In this document: piece by piece, positions 44,303 through 52,382 of the stretch | Layout: the number at the start of each line of letters is the position of its first letter | How positions within the stretch are numbered: position 1 is the first letter of the stretch | Source of the DNA: Curvibacter sp. GWA2_64_110 | Lineage (GTDB): Bacteria; Pseudomonadota; Gammaproteobacteria; Burkholderiales; Burkholderiaceae_C | Assembly (NCBI GenBank): GCA_001797315.1 | Contig: MGPC01000003.1 | Coordinates: 159,403-223,402 of the forward strand | Length of the DNA stretch: 64,000 bases | Direction: 5' to 3' | Program-made: the position numbers and the translations under genes | Notes under the pieces: generated by a model | Databases searched by the model: none | Told to the model about the DNA's origin: nothing | The model's input: only the letters and a program-made list of their open reading frames with translations

Positions 44303-44937
44303 AAGATGCTATGAATTCAAGAGCTGGTTGCGCATATCTGACAAGGGCTCTGGCGGTTTTTGTGCTTGCTGTGACGGCCGTGCTGTCCGGCTGCGCCCTG
44401 CCGGAGCGCGGGCCCAGTCCCATGCTGTACGACTTCGGTGCCCGTTCCTTGCCGTCGGCACCGGCGTCCGCCGCAGCGCTGCCGGCGCTGGCGATCACGG
44501 CACAGGCCACACCGGCGCTCGATGGCAACGCCATGCTGTATCGCCTGGCCTATGCCGATGGACAGCAGCTGCGGACCTACACCCTGGCGCGCTGGGCCAT
44601 GTCGCCGGCCGAGCTGGTGCAGCAGCGCCTGCGCGAGGGCCTGAGCAGCCAGTTCACGGTGCTGCGCCCGGGTGAAGGGTCATCGCGCGTGCTGCAGCTG
44701 GAGCTGGACGAGTTCAGCCAAGTGTTCGAGGCGCCGGACAAGAGCAGTGGCCTGCTGCGTCTGCGCGCCACCGTGCGCCAGCGCCTGCCCTCGGGCGAGC
44801 GCATGATGGCGCAGCGTACGGTGGTGGTGCAGCGCCCGGCGCCGAGTGCCGATGCCGCCGGTGGTGTGCGTGCCTTGAGCGCCGCCACCGATGCCGCGGT
44901 GGACGAACTGGCGCAGTGGCTGCGGCAGTGGCGTTGA
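44299..44937 (+). CDS. ABC-type transport auxiliary lipoprotein (PqiC/DUF330-like)
   Basis: A 212-residue lipoprotein with lipobox LSGC (Cys32), followed by the DUF330-type domain (LYDFGARSLP, LTAYTLARW-like LRTYTLARWAMSPAELVQQRLRE). PqiC-type lipoproteins sit on the outer membrane and receive the end of MCE tubes. Residues 3-25 of the signal peptide (start MKDAMNSRAGCAYLTRALA) are encoded by a copy of the interspersed repeat. The export signal thus seems to have been built from repeat DNA while keeping the ATGA overlap with the MCE gene. Confidence 0.9.
   Translation: MKDAMNSRAGCAYLTRALAVFVLAVTAVLSGCALPERGPSPMLYDFGARSLPSAPASAAALPALAITAQATPALDGNAMLYRLAYADGQQLRTYTLARWAMSPAELVQQRLREGLSSQFTVLRPGEGSSRVLQLELDEFSQVFEAPDKSSGLLRLRATVRQRLPSGERMMAQRTVVVQRPAPSADAAGGVRALSAATDAAVDELAQWLRQWR
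44305..44373 (+). repeat. 65-bp interspersed repeat, copy 4 (signal peptide of the MCE lipoprotein)
   Basis: Landmarks: GATGCTATGAATTCAAGAGC, then GTTGCGCATATCTGACAAGG, then GGCTCTGGCGGTTTTTGTG. It is read in frame as residues 3-25 of the lipoprotein precursor, giving the charged n-region and most of the hydrophobic core. Confidence 0.8.
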
Positions 44938-45100
44938 CGCGCTGAACACCTTCCCTTGCCTGCCGGCACTTGTCCGTGGAGAGCGGCCAGAGCGGTGCAT
45001 TTGGATGGAATTGGTTGGCGTGCCCGGCGCGTGCCGGCAACTCCTGGTGCGTTATGCCTTGCGCTGGTGCATGAGGTGGGCCCAATCCGTGTTCTGAATC

Positions 45101-45116
45101 TGGCATGAGCCTTGCT
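45101..45116 (+). promoter_or_regulatory. Sigma-54-type (-24/-12) promoter of the TRAP/GGT operon
   Basis: TGGCATGAGCCTTGCT carries the invariant GG and GC separated by exactly 10 bp, matching TGGCACG-N4-TTGCW at all but one of the specified bases. The predicted start is near 45127, leaving AGGAG (45142-45146) and the dctP-like ATG at 45154 downstream. An enhancer-binding activator would be required; none is encoded nearby. The upstream gap 44938-45100 contains no clear palindromic activator site. Confidence 0.7.
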
Positions 45117-45153
45117 GTATAGGAAGTGTTCTTCATATAACAGGAGCTTCCTC

Positions 45154-46248
45154 ATGAAACTGGATCGTCGTTCGTTTGTTTCCAAAGGCGTGACCGCTGG
45201 TGCCGTCGGCGCTGGCCTGGCTTTTCCCATGGTCGCCCGGGCACAGCAAACCTTTACCTGGAAGATGACCAGTGCCTACACCAAGGGTTCGCCTTTCTAT
45301 ATGGACGGCCCGGGCAGCGCCACCGACCTGGCCAAGCGCATCCGCGAGATGTCGGGCGGGCGTCTGAACATCCAGGTCTTCGGTGCTGGCGAACTGATCC
45401 CGGCCTTCGAAGGCTTTGATGCGGTACGCGCCGGCACGGTGGAGATGAACCACGCCAACAGCTACTTCTGGACCGGCAAGACCTTTGCCGCCCAGTACTT
45501 CACCGCCGTGCCCTTCGGCATGAACTTCCAGGGCATGAACGGCTGGCTTTATGACGGCGGCGGCATCGACCTGTGGAACGAGGTCTATGCGCCTTTCGGC
45601 ATGGTGGCCATGCCTTGCGGCAACACCGGCGTGCAGATGACCGGCTGGTTCAAGAAGGAGATCAAGACGGTGGCTGATCTCAAGGGCCTGAAGATGCGCA
45701 TTCCGGGCCTGGCGGGCAAGGTGTACGCAAACCTGGGCGTGGATGTGAAGGTGCTGCCGGGCGGCGAGATCTTTCCGGCACTGGAGCGCGGCGTGATCGA
45801 CGCGGCCGAATTCGTCGGCCCGTTCCAGGATCGGCGCCTGGGCCTGCACAAGGCGGCCAAGTACTACTACACCAGCGGCTGGCACGAACCGGCGACCGTG
45901 TCCGAACTGCTGATCAACAAGGCTGCCTGGGACAAGCTGCCCAAGGATCTGCAGGCCATCGTGCAGAACGCGGCGGCGGCTTGCAACGTCATCAGCGAGG
46001 GCTGGTGCCAGAAGGCCAACTCGGAGGCGATGGAAGACCTGGTCAAGAACCACAAGGTCATTGCCAAACCCTTGCCGGACGCGGTGATCGCGGCCCTGCG
46101 CAAGGAAACCGACAAGGTGCTGGCCGAGGCGGTTGCCAAGGATCCGCTGACCAAGAAGGTGCATGAGTCCTACATGGCCTTCAAGGCCAAGTACGACCGC
46201 TGGTCCGAGATCAGCGAAGAGCAGTACCACGTCAAGATTCGCGGTTAA
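45154..46248 (+). CDS. dctP: TRAP transporter periplasmic substrate-binding protein (DctP family)
   Basis: A 364-residue exported binding protein. The N-terminus MKLDRRSFVSKG plus a hydrophobic stretch ending MVARA is a Tat-type signal peptide. The mature part has the DctP blocks PGSATDLAKRIREMSGGRLNI and LKGLKMRIPGLAGKVYANLG, with the conserved Arg of the carboxylate clamp in the latter. The ligand is probably an organic acid. TRAP proteins of the KPHG/DctP7 group with GSATDLA starts often bind 2-oxo acids, but I cannot fix the substrate. First gene of a sigma-54-type operon with Q and M subunits and a GGT. Confidence 0.92.
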   Translation: MKLDRRSFVSKGVTAGAVGAGLAFPMVARAQQTFTWKMTSAYTKGSPFYMDGPGSATDLAKRIREMSGGRLNIQVFGAGELIPAFEGFDAVRAGTVEMNHANSYFWTGKTFAAQYFTAVPFGMNFQGMNGWLYDGGGIDLWNEVYAPFGMVAMPCGNTGVQMTGWFKKEIKTVADLKGLKMRIPGLAGKVYANLGVDVKVLPGGEIFPALERGVIDAAEFVGPFQDRRLGLHKAAKYYYTSGWHEPATVSELLINKAAWDKLPKDLQAIVQNAAAACNVISEGWCQKANSEAMEDLVKNHKVIAKPLPDAVIAALRKETDKVLAEAVAKDPLTKKVHESYMAFKAKYDRWSEISEEQYHVKIRG

Positions 46249-46266
46249 TTTCCTGGAGTGCTTGCT

Positions 46267-46791
46267 ATGTCCAAAACGACTCCGGTCGTACTGGCAGGCA
46301 TTGAATCGCTGATTGACATGATGGGCCGGGCCACCGCTTGGGTGGCCCTGGCCATGATTTCACTGGTCGCGATCAATGTGGTCCTGCGCTACTCCTTGAG
46401 CTTCGGTTCTGTCTGGGCCCAGGAGCTCGAATGGCACCTGCTGGCTGCGCTCATTCTGCTGGGCATGAGCTACGCCCTGCAGCGCGGCGAGAACGTCCGG
46501 GTGGACCTGTTCTATGCCAACTACGGCCCCAGGGCCAAGTTCGCGGTCGATGTCGTGTCGGCCGCGCTGATGCTGGTGATCGCGCTGATCTTCATCAAGC
46601 TGTCGATCGGCTATGTGGTGCAGTCCTATGCCATCCAGGAGGGTTCGCCCGATCCCGGCGGCATTCCCCTGCGCTGGATCGTCAAGTCGCTGATTCCGAT
46701 TGGGTATGGCCTGCTCGCGCTGCAGGCGGTGGGCGAGCTGATGCGTGTCATCCGCGCTTTCAGCGCCCAGAAGGAGCAGCCGCATGTTTGA
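46267..46791 (+). CDS. dctQ: TRAP transporter small permease (DctQ family)
   Basis: A 174-residue membrane protein with four helices (AWVALAMISLVAINVVLRY; LEWHLLAALILLGMSYALQRGENVRVDLFY is the DctQ hallmark). It pairs with DctM to take substrate from the binding protein. Start ATG at 46267 has GGAG 8 nt upstream. The gene ends 8 nt inside dctM. Confidence 0.9.
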   Translation: MSKTTPVVLAGIESLIDMMGRATAWVALAMISLVAINVVLRYSLSFGSVWAQELEWHLLAALILLGMSYALQRGENVRVDLFYANYGPRAKFAVDVVSAALMLVIALIFIKLSIGYVVQSYAIQEGSPDPGGIPLRWIVKSLIPIGYGLLALQAVGELMRVIRAFSAQKEQPHV

Positions 46792-48109
46792 AGTGCAGAC
46801 CTATGCCATCTTCATGCTGGTGGCCTTCTTTGTGCTGCTGATGATCGGTGTGCCGGTGGCCACGACACTGGCCACGGTCGGTTTCGTGTTCGGTTACCTT
46901 GGCTTTGGCGACACGCTGTTCAATTTGCTGCCGGCGCGCTTCTACGGCATCGTGGCGGGTTACCAGTGGATGGCCATCCCGCTGTTTGTTTTCATGGGCG
47001 TGATGCTGGAAAAGTCGCGGCTGGCCGACGACCTGCTCGATGTCATGGGGCATATCGCCGGCGGCGTGCGTGGCGGCATGGGGGTGGGCATCATCCTGTT
47101 TGGCGTGCTCATGGGGGCGACCACCGGCATCGTCGGCGCCACCGTCATCACGCTGGGGCTGCTGACCCTGCCGACGCTGATCCGGCGCGGCTACGACAAG
47201 AGCATCGCCTGTGGCGCCATCTGCGCCTCGGGCACGCTGGGGCAGATCATTCCACCCAGCCTGATCCTGATCCTGCTGTCGGACATCATGCAGCTGTCGG
47301 TCGGTACGCTGTTTGCGGCGGCGGTCGGGCCCGGCCTGCTGCTGTCGGGTGTGTACATTGTCTACCTGCTGGTGCGCGGCTGGCTGCAGCCGGACCTGAT
47401 GCCGCCGATCCCGCTGGAAGAGCGCAACGGGGTGACCCGCCGGCAGCTCTGGCGGCGCTTCTGGAAGGTGGTGGTGCCGCCCATCATGCTGGTGGTGGCG
47501 GTGCTGGGCTCGATCGTCGGCGGTATTGCCGCACCGACCGAGGCCGCCTCCATGGGGGCCGTGGGCTCGGTGCTGATCACGGTGGTGTCACGGCGCTTCA
47601 GCTTCAAGATCCTGAAGGCAGTGGCGCTGGAGACCAGCAAGATCACCGCCATCATGATGTTCATCCTGATGACGGCGCAGGTCTTTGCCCTGTCCTTCCG
47701 CGGCTTGCATGGCGAAGACCTGATCACGCGCATGTTCGATCTGCTGCCCGGTGGCGTCAACAGCGATATCTGGTTCATGATGCTGCTGATCTTCGTGCTC
47801 GGCTTTTTCATCGAGTGGATCGAGATCAGCTACATCGCCGTGCCGCTGTTCCTGCCGGTGCTCGTCAATCAGGGGGTGGACCCGGTCTGGCTGGCGATGT
47901 TGATCACTCTCAATTTGCAATCGTCCTTCCTGACGCCGCCGTTTGGCTGGGCGCTGTTCTACCTCAAGGGGGTGGCGCCGCCGGAGGTGACGATCACGGA
48001 CATCTACAAGGGCGTGGTGCCGTTCATCGCCATGCAGGGCGTGACGCTGCTATTGTTGTTCTTCTATCCGCAGATCGCGTTGTGGTTGCCCAAGGCGATC
48101 GGCTGGTAG
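46784..48109 (+). CDS. dctM: TRAP transporter large permease (DctM family)
   Basis: A 441-residue membrane protein with about 12 helices, the ion-coupled transport subunit. DctM blocks are GVPVATTLATVGFVFG, GVLMGATTGIVGATVITLGLLTLP, GTLGQIIPPSLILILLS and PTEAASMGAVGSVL. It overlaps dctQ by 8 nt and is followed by the gamma-glutamyltransferase gene after 21 nt. Confidence 0.95.
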   Translation: MFEVQTYAIFMLVAFFVLLMIGVPVATTLATVGFVFGYLGFGDTLFNLLPARFYGIVAGYQWMAIPLFVFMGVMLEKSRLADDLLDVMGHIAGGVRGGMGVGIILFGVLMGATTGIVGATVITLGLLTLPTLIRRGYDKSIACGAICASGTLGQIIPPSLILILLSDIMQLSVGTLFAAAVGPGLLLSGVYIVYLLVRGWLQPDLMPPIPLEERNGVTRRQLWRRFWKVVVPPIMLVVAVLGSIVGGIAAPTEAASMGAVGSVLITVVSRRFSFKILKAVALETSKITAIMMFILMTAQVFALSFRGLHGEDLITRMFDLLPGGVNSDIWFMMLLIFVLGFFIEWIEISYIAVPLFLPVLVNQGVDPVWLAMLITLNLQSSFLTPPFGWALFYLKGVAPPEVTITDIYKGVVPFIAMQGVTLLLLFFYPQIALWLPKAIGW

Positions 48110-48130
48110 AAACAACAACAGGAGACACGC

Positions 48131-49744
48131 ATGACCCAATCCGTCTATGGCCGCCGCGGTATCGCGGTGGCACCCCATTCCCTGGCTGCCGAATCGGCGG
48201 TGGCCGTGCTGCGCGAAGGTGGCAATGCGCTGGAGGCGATGGTCGCTGCCGCGGCCACCATCGCCGTGGTCTACCCGCACATGAACTCGATCGGTGGCGA
48301 CAGTTTCTGGGTCATCAACGGCCCGGGCAACCGTCCCGGCGGCATCGACGCCAGTGGCCGCAGCGCACAGGCCGCCAGCCGTGCGTGGTACGCGGCGAAA
48401 GGCATCACGGGCAGCATCCCGTTTCGCAGCGGCATCGCTGCGCTCACCGTGGCCGGCACGATCTCGGGTTGGGGTGCGGCGCACGCGCTGTCGCGCCAGT
48501 CGCTGGGGGGCCGCCTGCCGCTGAGCCGATTGCTCGATGACGCCATCTTCCTGGCGCGCGAAGGTATCCCCGTCACGCGCAGCCAGGCCAGCACCACGCA
48601 GGCCAAACTGGCCGAGCTCAAGGACCAGCCCGGTTTCGCCCAGACCTTTCTCACGGCGGGTCAGGTGCCACAGGTGGGTGATCTCTTCAAGCAGTCACGC
48701 CTGGCCGACACGCTGGCGCTGATCGCACACAAGGGAACGGACGCGTTTTATCGCGGCGCGCTTGCAAAGCAGATGGCCGCAGAACTCGCCGTCGTCGGCA
48801 GCCCGCTGACGCTGGCCGACCTGCAGGCGCATCAGGCCAAACTGATCGATCCGCTGACCGTGCCGGTCGGCGGCGCGCAACTGCACAACATGGTGCCGCC
48901 TTCGCAGGGTCTGGTCTCGCTGCTGATCCTGGCGCTGATGGATCGTTTCCCCGGCTGGCAGAAGGTGGACAAGTCAGGACCTGAGAGCGCGGCCTTCGTG
49001 CATGCGCAGGTGGAAGCGACCAAGCTGGCCTTCCGCGTGCGCGACCGCTACCTCACCGATCCCGATTTCATGGTGCTGCCACCGGTCGAGCTGCTCACGC
49101 CTGCCCGCATCGATGCGCTGGCAAAAAAGTTCAAGCCCGACGCGGCCTTGCCCTGGGGCAAAAAGACCGATCCGGGCGACACCATCTGGATGGGCGTGAT
49201 CGACAAGAACGGCATCGCGGTCTCTTTCATCCAGAGCATCTACCACGAGTTCGGCTCCGGTGTGGTGCTGCCCAGCAGCGGCGTCAACTGGCAGAACCGC
49301 GGCTGCAGCTTTTCGCTGAACCCGGCGCACGTGAACACGCTGGCGCCGTGCAAGAAGCCTTTCCACACGCTCAATCCCGCCATGGCCCAACTGGCCGATG
49401 GCGGCACCATGGTCTACGGCACCATGGGCGGCGACGGCCAGCCGCAGACCCAGGCCACCATCTTCAACCGCGTGATGCGTTTCGGCGATCACCCGCAGCA
49501 GGCGATCGAGCGGCCGCGCTGGCTGCTGGGCCGCACCTGGGGCCAGTCCAGTGACTCGCTCAAGCTGGAGAGCCGTTTCGATCCTGCGGTCGCCGCCGAA
49601 TTGCGTGCGCTGGGGCATGAGGTGGAAACGATAGGCGCCTGGGACGAAGGCGTGGGCCATGCCGGTATGCTGGTACGCCATGCTAACGGCGTGCTCGAAG
49701 GGGGGTTCGATCCGCGCTCCAACGGCGCGGTCGTCGCGTTCTAG
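48131..49744 (+). CDS. Gamma-glutamyltransferase family protein (cytosolic type)
   Basis: A 537-residue Ntn-hydrolase of the GGT/YwrD type. The autoprocessing nucleophile aligns to T351 in PGDTIWMGVIDKNG; the GSGVVLPSSGVNWQNRG and GTMGGDGQPQ blocks of the small subunit follow. Unlike E. coli GGT it has no signal peptide, so it should act in the cytoplasm. It has an AGGAGA ribosome site 21 nt after dctM and is very likely in the TRAP operon. This suggests that the transported compound is a gamma-glutamyl or N-acyl amide, or that GGT handles a downstream product; this is inference. Confidence 0.87.
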   Translation: MTQSVYGRRGIAVAPHSLAAESAVAVLREGGNALEAMVAAAATIAVVYPHMNSIGGDSFWVINGPGNRPGGIDASGRSAQAASRAWYAAKGITGSIPFRSGIAALTVAGTISGWGAAHALSRQSLGGRLPLSRLLDDAIFLAREGIPVTRSQASTTQAKLAELKDQPGFAQTFLTAGQVPQVGDLFKQSRLADTLALIAHKGTDAFYRGALAKQMAAELAVVGSPLTLADLQAHQAKLIDPLTVPVGGAQLHNMVPPSQGLVSLLILALMDRFPGWQKVDKSGPESAAFVHAQVEATKLAFRVRDRYLTDPDFMVLPPVELLTPARIDALAKKFKPDAALPWGKKTDPGDTIWMGVIDKNGIAVSFIQSIYHEFGSGVVLPSSGVNWQNRGCSFSLNPAHVNTLAPCKKPFHTLNPAMAQLADGGTMVYGTMGGDGQPQTQATIFNRVMRFGDHPQQAIERPRWLLGRTWGQSSDSLKLESRFDPAVAAELRALGHEVETIGAWDEGVGHAGMLVRHANGVLEGGFDPRSNGAVVAF

Positions 49745-49769
49745 GTCCGGGCAGAGCCGGGCGCTGGTT

Positions 49770-50246
49770 TCAGGCGGCGGCTGGGGCCGGCGTGCGGCGG
49801 CGGAACATGCCGTAGCCTTCCATGTGCAGCACTTTGTCGCCGTGCTGGTTGTGCATCTCCCACGCTGTGCGCACCAGGCCGACATCCGGGCGGCTGGCCA
49901 TGGGCCGGCTCTCCAGGATGGTGTGGCTCAGGGAAAGCGTGTCGCCGGGAAACACCGGCTTGAGCCACTTCAGGCTTTCCAGTCCGGGCGAGCCCAGGCT
50001 GGCGGCCTCGCTCAGGAAGTTGTCCACCATCAGCCGCATGGCCATGGCGCAGGTGTGCCAGCCGCTGGCGCACAGGCTGCCGAACATCGAGGCTTGGGCC
50101 GCTGCCTCGTCGAGGTGAAAGGGCTGCGGGTCGAACTGCCCGGCAAAGGCCAGGATCTGCTCTTTCGTCGGGCTCACGCTGCCGAGCTGACGGGTTGAGC
50201 CGGGGGCGAGGTCTTCCCAGTAGTACTTGATGGTCTTCGTGTTCAT
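49770..50246 (-). CDS. MaoC-like hot-dog dehydratase
   Basis: A 158-residue hot-dog-fold protein. The (R)-hydratase active-site motif is present (FAGQFDPQPFHLDEAAA: Asp and His), followed by ASGWHTCAMAMRL. MaoC-like enzymes hydrate enoyl-CoA thioesters or similar. It follows the SDR gene with a 1-nt TGATG overlap and is probably its metabolic partner (hydratase plus dehydrogenase, as in beta-oxidation). Start MNTKTIKYYW. Confidence 0.9.
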   Translation of the reverse strand: MNTKTIKYYWEDLAPGSTRQLGSVSPTKEQILAFAGQFDPQPFHLDEAAAQASMFGSLCASGWHTCAMAMRLMVDNFLSEAASLGSPGLESLKWLKPVFPGDTLSLSHTILESRPMASRPDVGLVRTAWEMHNQHGDKVLHMEGYGMFRRRTPAPAAA

Positions 50247-50992
50247 CAGCGTCCTCCTGTCAGGTCCAGAATGCTGCCGGTGGCGTAGCTGGCTTCGTCG
50301 GACAGCAGCCAGATGATGGCGTTGGCGATTTCCTGCGCCGTGCCGGGGCGCTGCATCGGAATCTGCGGCGCCAGCCGCTGCGCGCGGTCGGGCTGGCCGC
50401 CGCTGGCGTGGATTTCGGTGTCGATGATGCCGGGCCGCACGGCGTTGACGCGCACGCCTTCGGTGGCCACTTCGCGCGCCAGACCGAGCGTGAAGACATC
50501 GACTGCGCCCTTGGCCGCCGCATAGTCCACGTACTGGTTCGGCGCGCCCAGCGTGGCCGCCACGCTGCTCACATTGACGATGGCACCGCCGCTGCCGCCA
50601 TGGCGCGTGCTCATGCGCCGCACCGCCTCGCGCGCGCACAGCAGGGTGCCGAAGACATTGATCTCGAACATGCGGCGCCAGCGCGCCAGGCTCTGTTCGT
50701 CCACACGCTGCGCCGCATCGACCACACCGGCGTTGTTGACCAGCGCCGTGAGCCGGCCGAGCTTGGCGTCGACCTTCTCGAACATGGCCAGCACCTGCGC
50801 CTCATCGGCCACGTCGGCCTGCACCGTGATGGCGTTGCCGCCGCTGGCACGGATCTGCCGTACCACCTCGTCGGCTGCCAGCGAGTTGGCCGTGTAGTTG
50901 ACGGCCACCGCATAGCCGCGCTGCGCAGCCAGCAAGGCCGTGGCGGCGCCGATGCCGCGGCTGCCGCCGGTGATGAGTAGCACCTGGTCCAA
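50246..50992 (-). CDS. Short-chain dehydrogenase/reductase (FabG-like)
   Basis: A 248-residue SDR. The cofactor motif TGGSRGIG lies at about residues 9-16, NNAG in the middle, the catalytic Ser in NVSSVAAT and the YxxxK in YVDYAAAK. No ATG fits the N-terminus. The best start is TTG at 50992 (MDQVLLITGG) with AGGAG 7 nt upstream. It is co-transcribed with the MaoC gene and is divergent from the HCCA-isomerase-like gene, with a 23-bp dyad in between. Confidence 0.9.
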   Translation of the reverse strand: MDQVLLITGGSRGIGAATALLAAQRGYAVAVNYTANSLAADEVVRQIRASGGNAITVQADVADEAQVLAMFEKVDAKLGRLTALVNNAGVVDAAQRVDEQSLARWRRMFEINVFGTLLCAREAVRRMSTRHGGSGGAIVNVSSVAATLGAPNQYVDYAAAKGAVDVFTLGLAREVATEGVRVNAVRPGIIDTEIHASGGQPDRAQRLAPQIPMQRPGTAQEIANAIIWLLSDEASYATGSILDLTGGR

Positions 50993-51012
50993 AACCGCTC
51001 TCCTGCAAATGA

Positions 51013-51035
51013 AGGAATGACAAGATACCATTCCT
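51013..51035. promoter_or_regulatory. Inverted repeat (7+9+7) in the divergent catabolic promoter region
   Basis: AGGAATG and CATTCCT are perfect inverted arms separated by 9 nt, centred at 51024 in the 63-bp gap between two divergent start codons (50992 TTG and 51056 ATG). This geometry suits a TetR- or GntR-type dimer controlling both units. No regulator gene is adjacent. Confidence 0.6.
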
Positions 51036-51055
51036 GAAAATACTTGGAGACACGC

Positions 51056-51661
51056 ATGAGTCGCACGGTTGACTACTATTTCGCGCCGCAAAGCCCCTGG
51101 ACCTACCTGGGCCACCAGCGCTTCGCCGCCATGGCCCAGGCCGCGGGTGCCACGATCCATGTGCGGCCGGTCGATCTGGGCGGCAAGGTGTTCCCGATTT
51201 CCGGCGGCCTGCCGCTGCCGAAGCGCGCGCCGCAGCGCCAGGCCTACCGCCTGCTGGAGCTCAAGCGCTACAGCGACTATCTGCAGATGCCGCTGCATCC
51301 CCAGCCCAAATACTTTCCGGTCAGCGGCGACGATGCGGCCGGCCTGATCATCGCCGTCGACCTGCACGACGGCACGGCGGCGGCCATGAAGCTCACCGGC
51401 GCGGTGCTGGCCGCGGTGTGGGCGCAGGATCGCAACATTGCCGACGAGAAAGTGCTGGCCGAGCTGCTGGCTGAGCAGGGGCTGGATGCCAAGCGGCGGG
51501 AGCAAGCCTACAGCCAGACGGTGCAGGAACGCTACGAGGCCTACACGCAGCAGGCGATCGAGGCTGGTGTGTTCGGTGCGCCCAGCTATTGTGTCGACGG
51601 CGAGATTTTCTGGGGCCAGGACCGGCTCGACTTCGTCGAGCGCAAGCTCAAGTCCGCATAA
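51056..51661 (+). CDS. 2-hydroxychromene-2-carboxylate isomerase / DsbA-family (kappa-GST-like) protein
   Basis: A 201-residue thioredoxin-fold protein. The N-terminal block VDYYFAPQSPWTYLG with Ser13 matches 2-hydroxychromene-2-carboxylate isomerase (glutathione-dependent, naphthalene pathway). The end GVFGAPSYCVDGEIFWGQDRLDFVE is typical of the same family. There is no CxxC, so it is not an oxidoreductase. No other naphthalene-pathway genes are visible, so the true substrate is open. GGAG precedes the ATG. Confidence 0.88.
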   Translation: MSRTVDYYFAPQSPWTYLGHQRFAAMAQAAGATIHVRPVDLGGKVFPISGGLPLPKRAPQRQAYRLLELKRYSDYLQMPLHPQPKYFPVSGDDAAGLIIAVDLHDGTAAAMKLTGAVLAAVWAQDRNIADEKVLAELLAEQGLDAKRREQAYSQTVQERYEAYTQQAIEAGVFGAPSYCVDGEIFWGQDRLDFVERKLKSA

Positions 51662-51683
51662 CTACAAGACACAAGGAAAAAAG

Positions 51684-52379
51684 ATGGGCCAGTTCATCGA
51701 CCTGAAAGCCGCCGACGGCTTCACTTTCCCTGCCTATGTGGCACAGCCCGCCGCCCAGCCGCGCGGCGCCGTGGTGGTGCTGCAGGAAATCTTCGGCGTC
51801 AACGCGCACATCCGCGCCGTGGCCGACGGTTATGCCGCCGACGGTTATCTGGCGGTGGCACCGTCAACCTTTCACCGCGTCAAGCAAGGGGTCGAACTCG
51901 GCTACGCGCCGGACGACATGAGCGCCGGTGCGGCGCTCAAGGCCGCAGTGGAAGCCATGGGCATGAAGGTTGATGCCCCGGGCGTGCTGCAGGACATCCA
52001 GGCCGCCATCGACCACGCGGCCCAGGCCGGCAAGGTCGGCGTGGTCGGCTATTGCTGGGGCGGCCTGCTGGCCTGGCGCAGCGCCTGCCTGCTGCAGGGC
52101 GTGAGCGCGGCCGTGCCCTACTACGGTGGTGGCATCACCGCGCCGGTGGAAATCGCGCGCACGCCGAAGTGCCCGGTGCTGGCGCATTTCGGCGAGAAGG
52201 ACCACTGGATTGCGCTCGACGGCGTGGCGGCGTTCCAGAAAGCGCATCCTGACGTTGAGACGCACATCTACCCGGCCAACCACGGTTTCAACTGCGACCA
52301 CCGCGGCGCCTGGAACGCGGCAGCCGCCGCTCAGGCGCGCGAACGCACGCTGGCCTTCTTTGCCAAACACGTGGGCTGA
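51684..52379 (+). CDS. Dienelactone hydrolase family protein
   Basis: A 231-residue alpha/beta hydrolase. The dienelactone hydrolase catalytic set is visible: Cys124 in GYCWGG, Asp173 in FGEKDHWI, His200 in PANHGFNC, and the activating Glu36 in VLQEIFGVN. Dienelactone hydrolases open 4-carboxymethylenebut-2-en-4-olide; family members also cleave other esters. It lies 22 nt after the isomerase-like gene and 3 nt before the amidohydrolase gene, in one operon. Confidence 0.92.
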   Translation: MGQFIDLKAADGFTFPAYVAQPAAQPRGAVVVLQEIFGVNAHIRAVADGYAADGYLAVAPSTFHRVKQGVELGYAPDDMSAGAALKAAVEAMGMKVDAPGVLQDIQAAIDHAAQAGKVGVVGYCWGGLLAWRSACLLQGVSAAVPYYGGGITAPVEIARTPKCPVLAHFGEKDHWIALDGVAAFQKAHPDVETHIYPANHGFNCDHRGAWNAAAAAQARERTLAFFAKHVG

Positions 52380-52382
52380 TCC

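Noticed and set aside
45010..45045. TTGGCGTGCC...GTGCCGGCAA as an activator site for the sigma-54 promoter
   Set aside because: The arms are only partly complementary and fit neither NtrC nor DctD sites well; left out as a feature.
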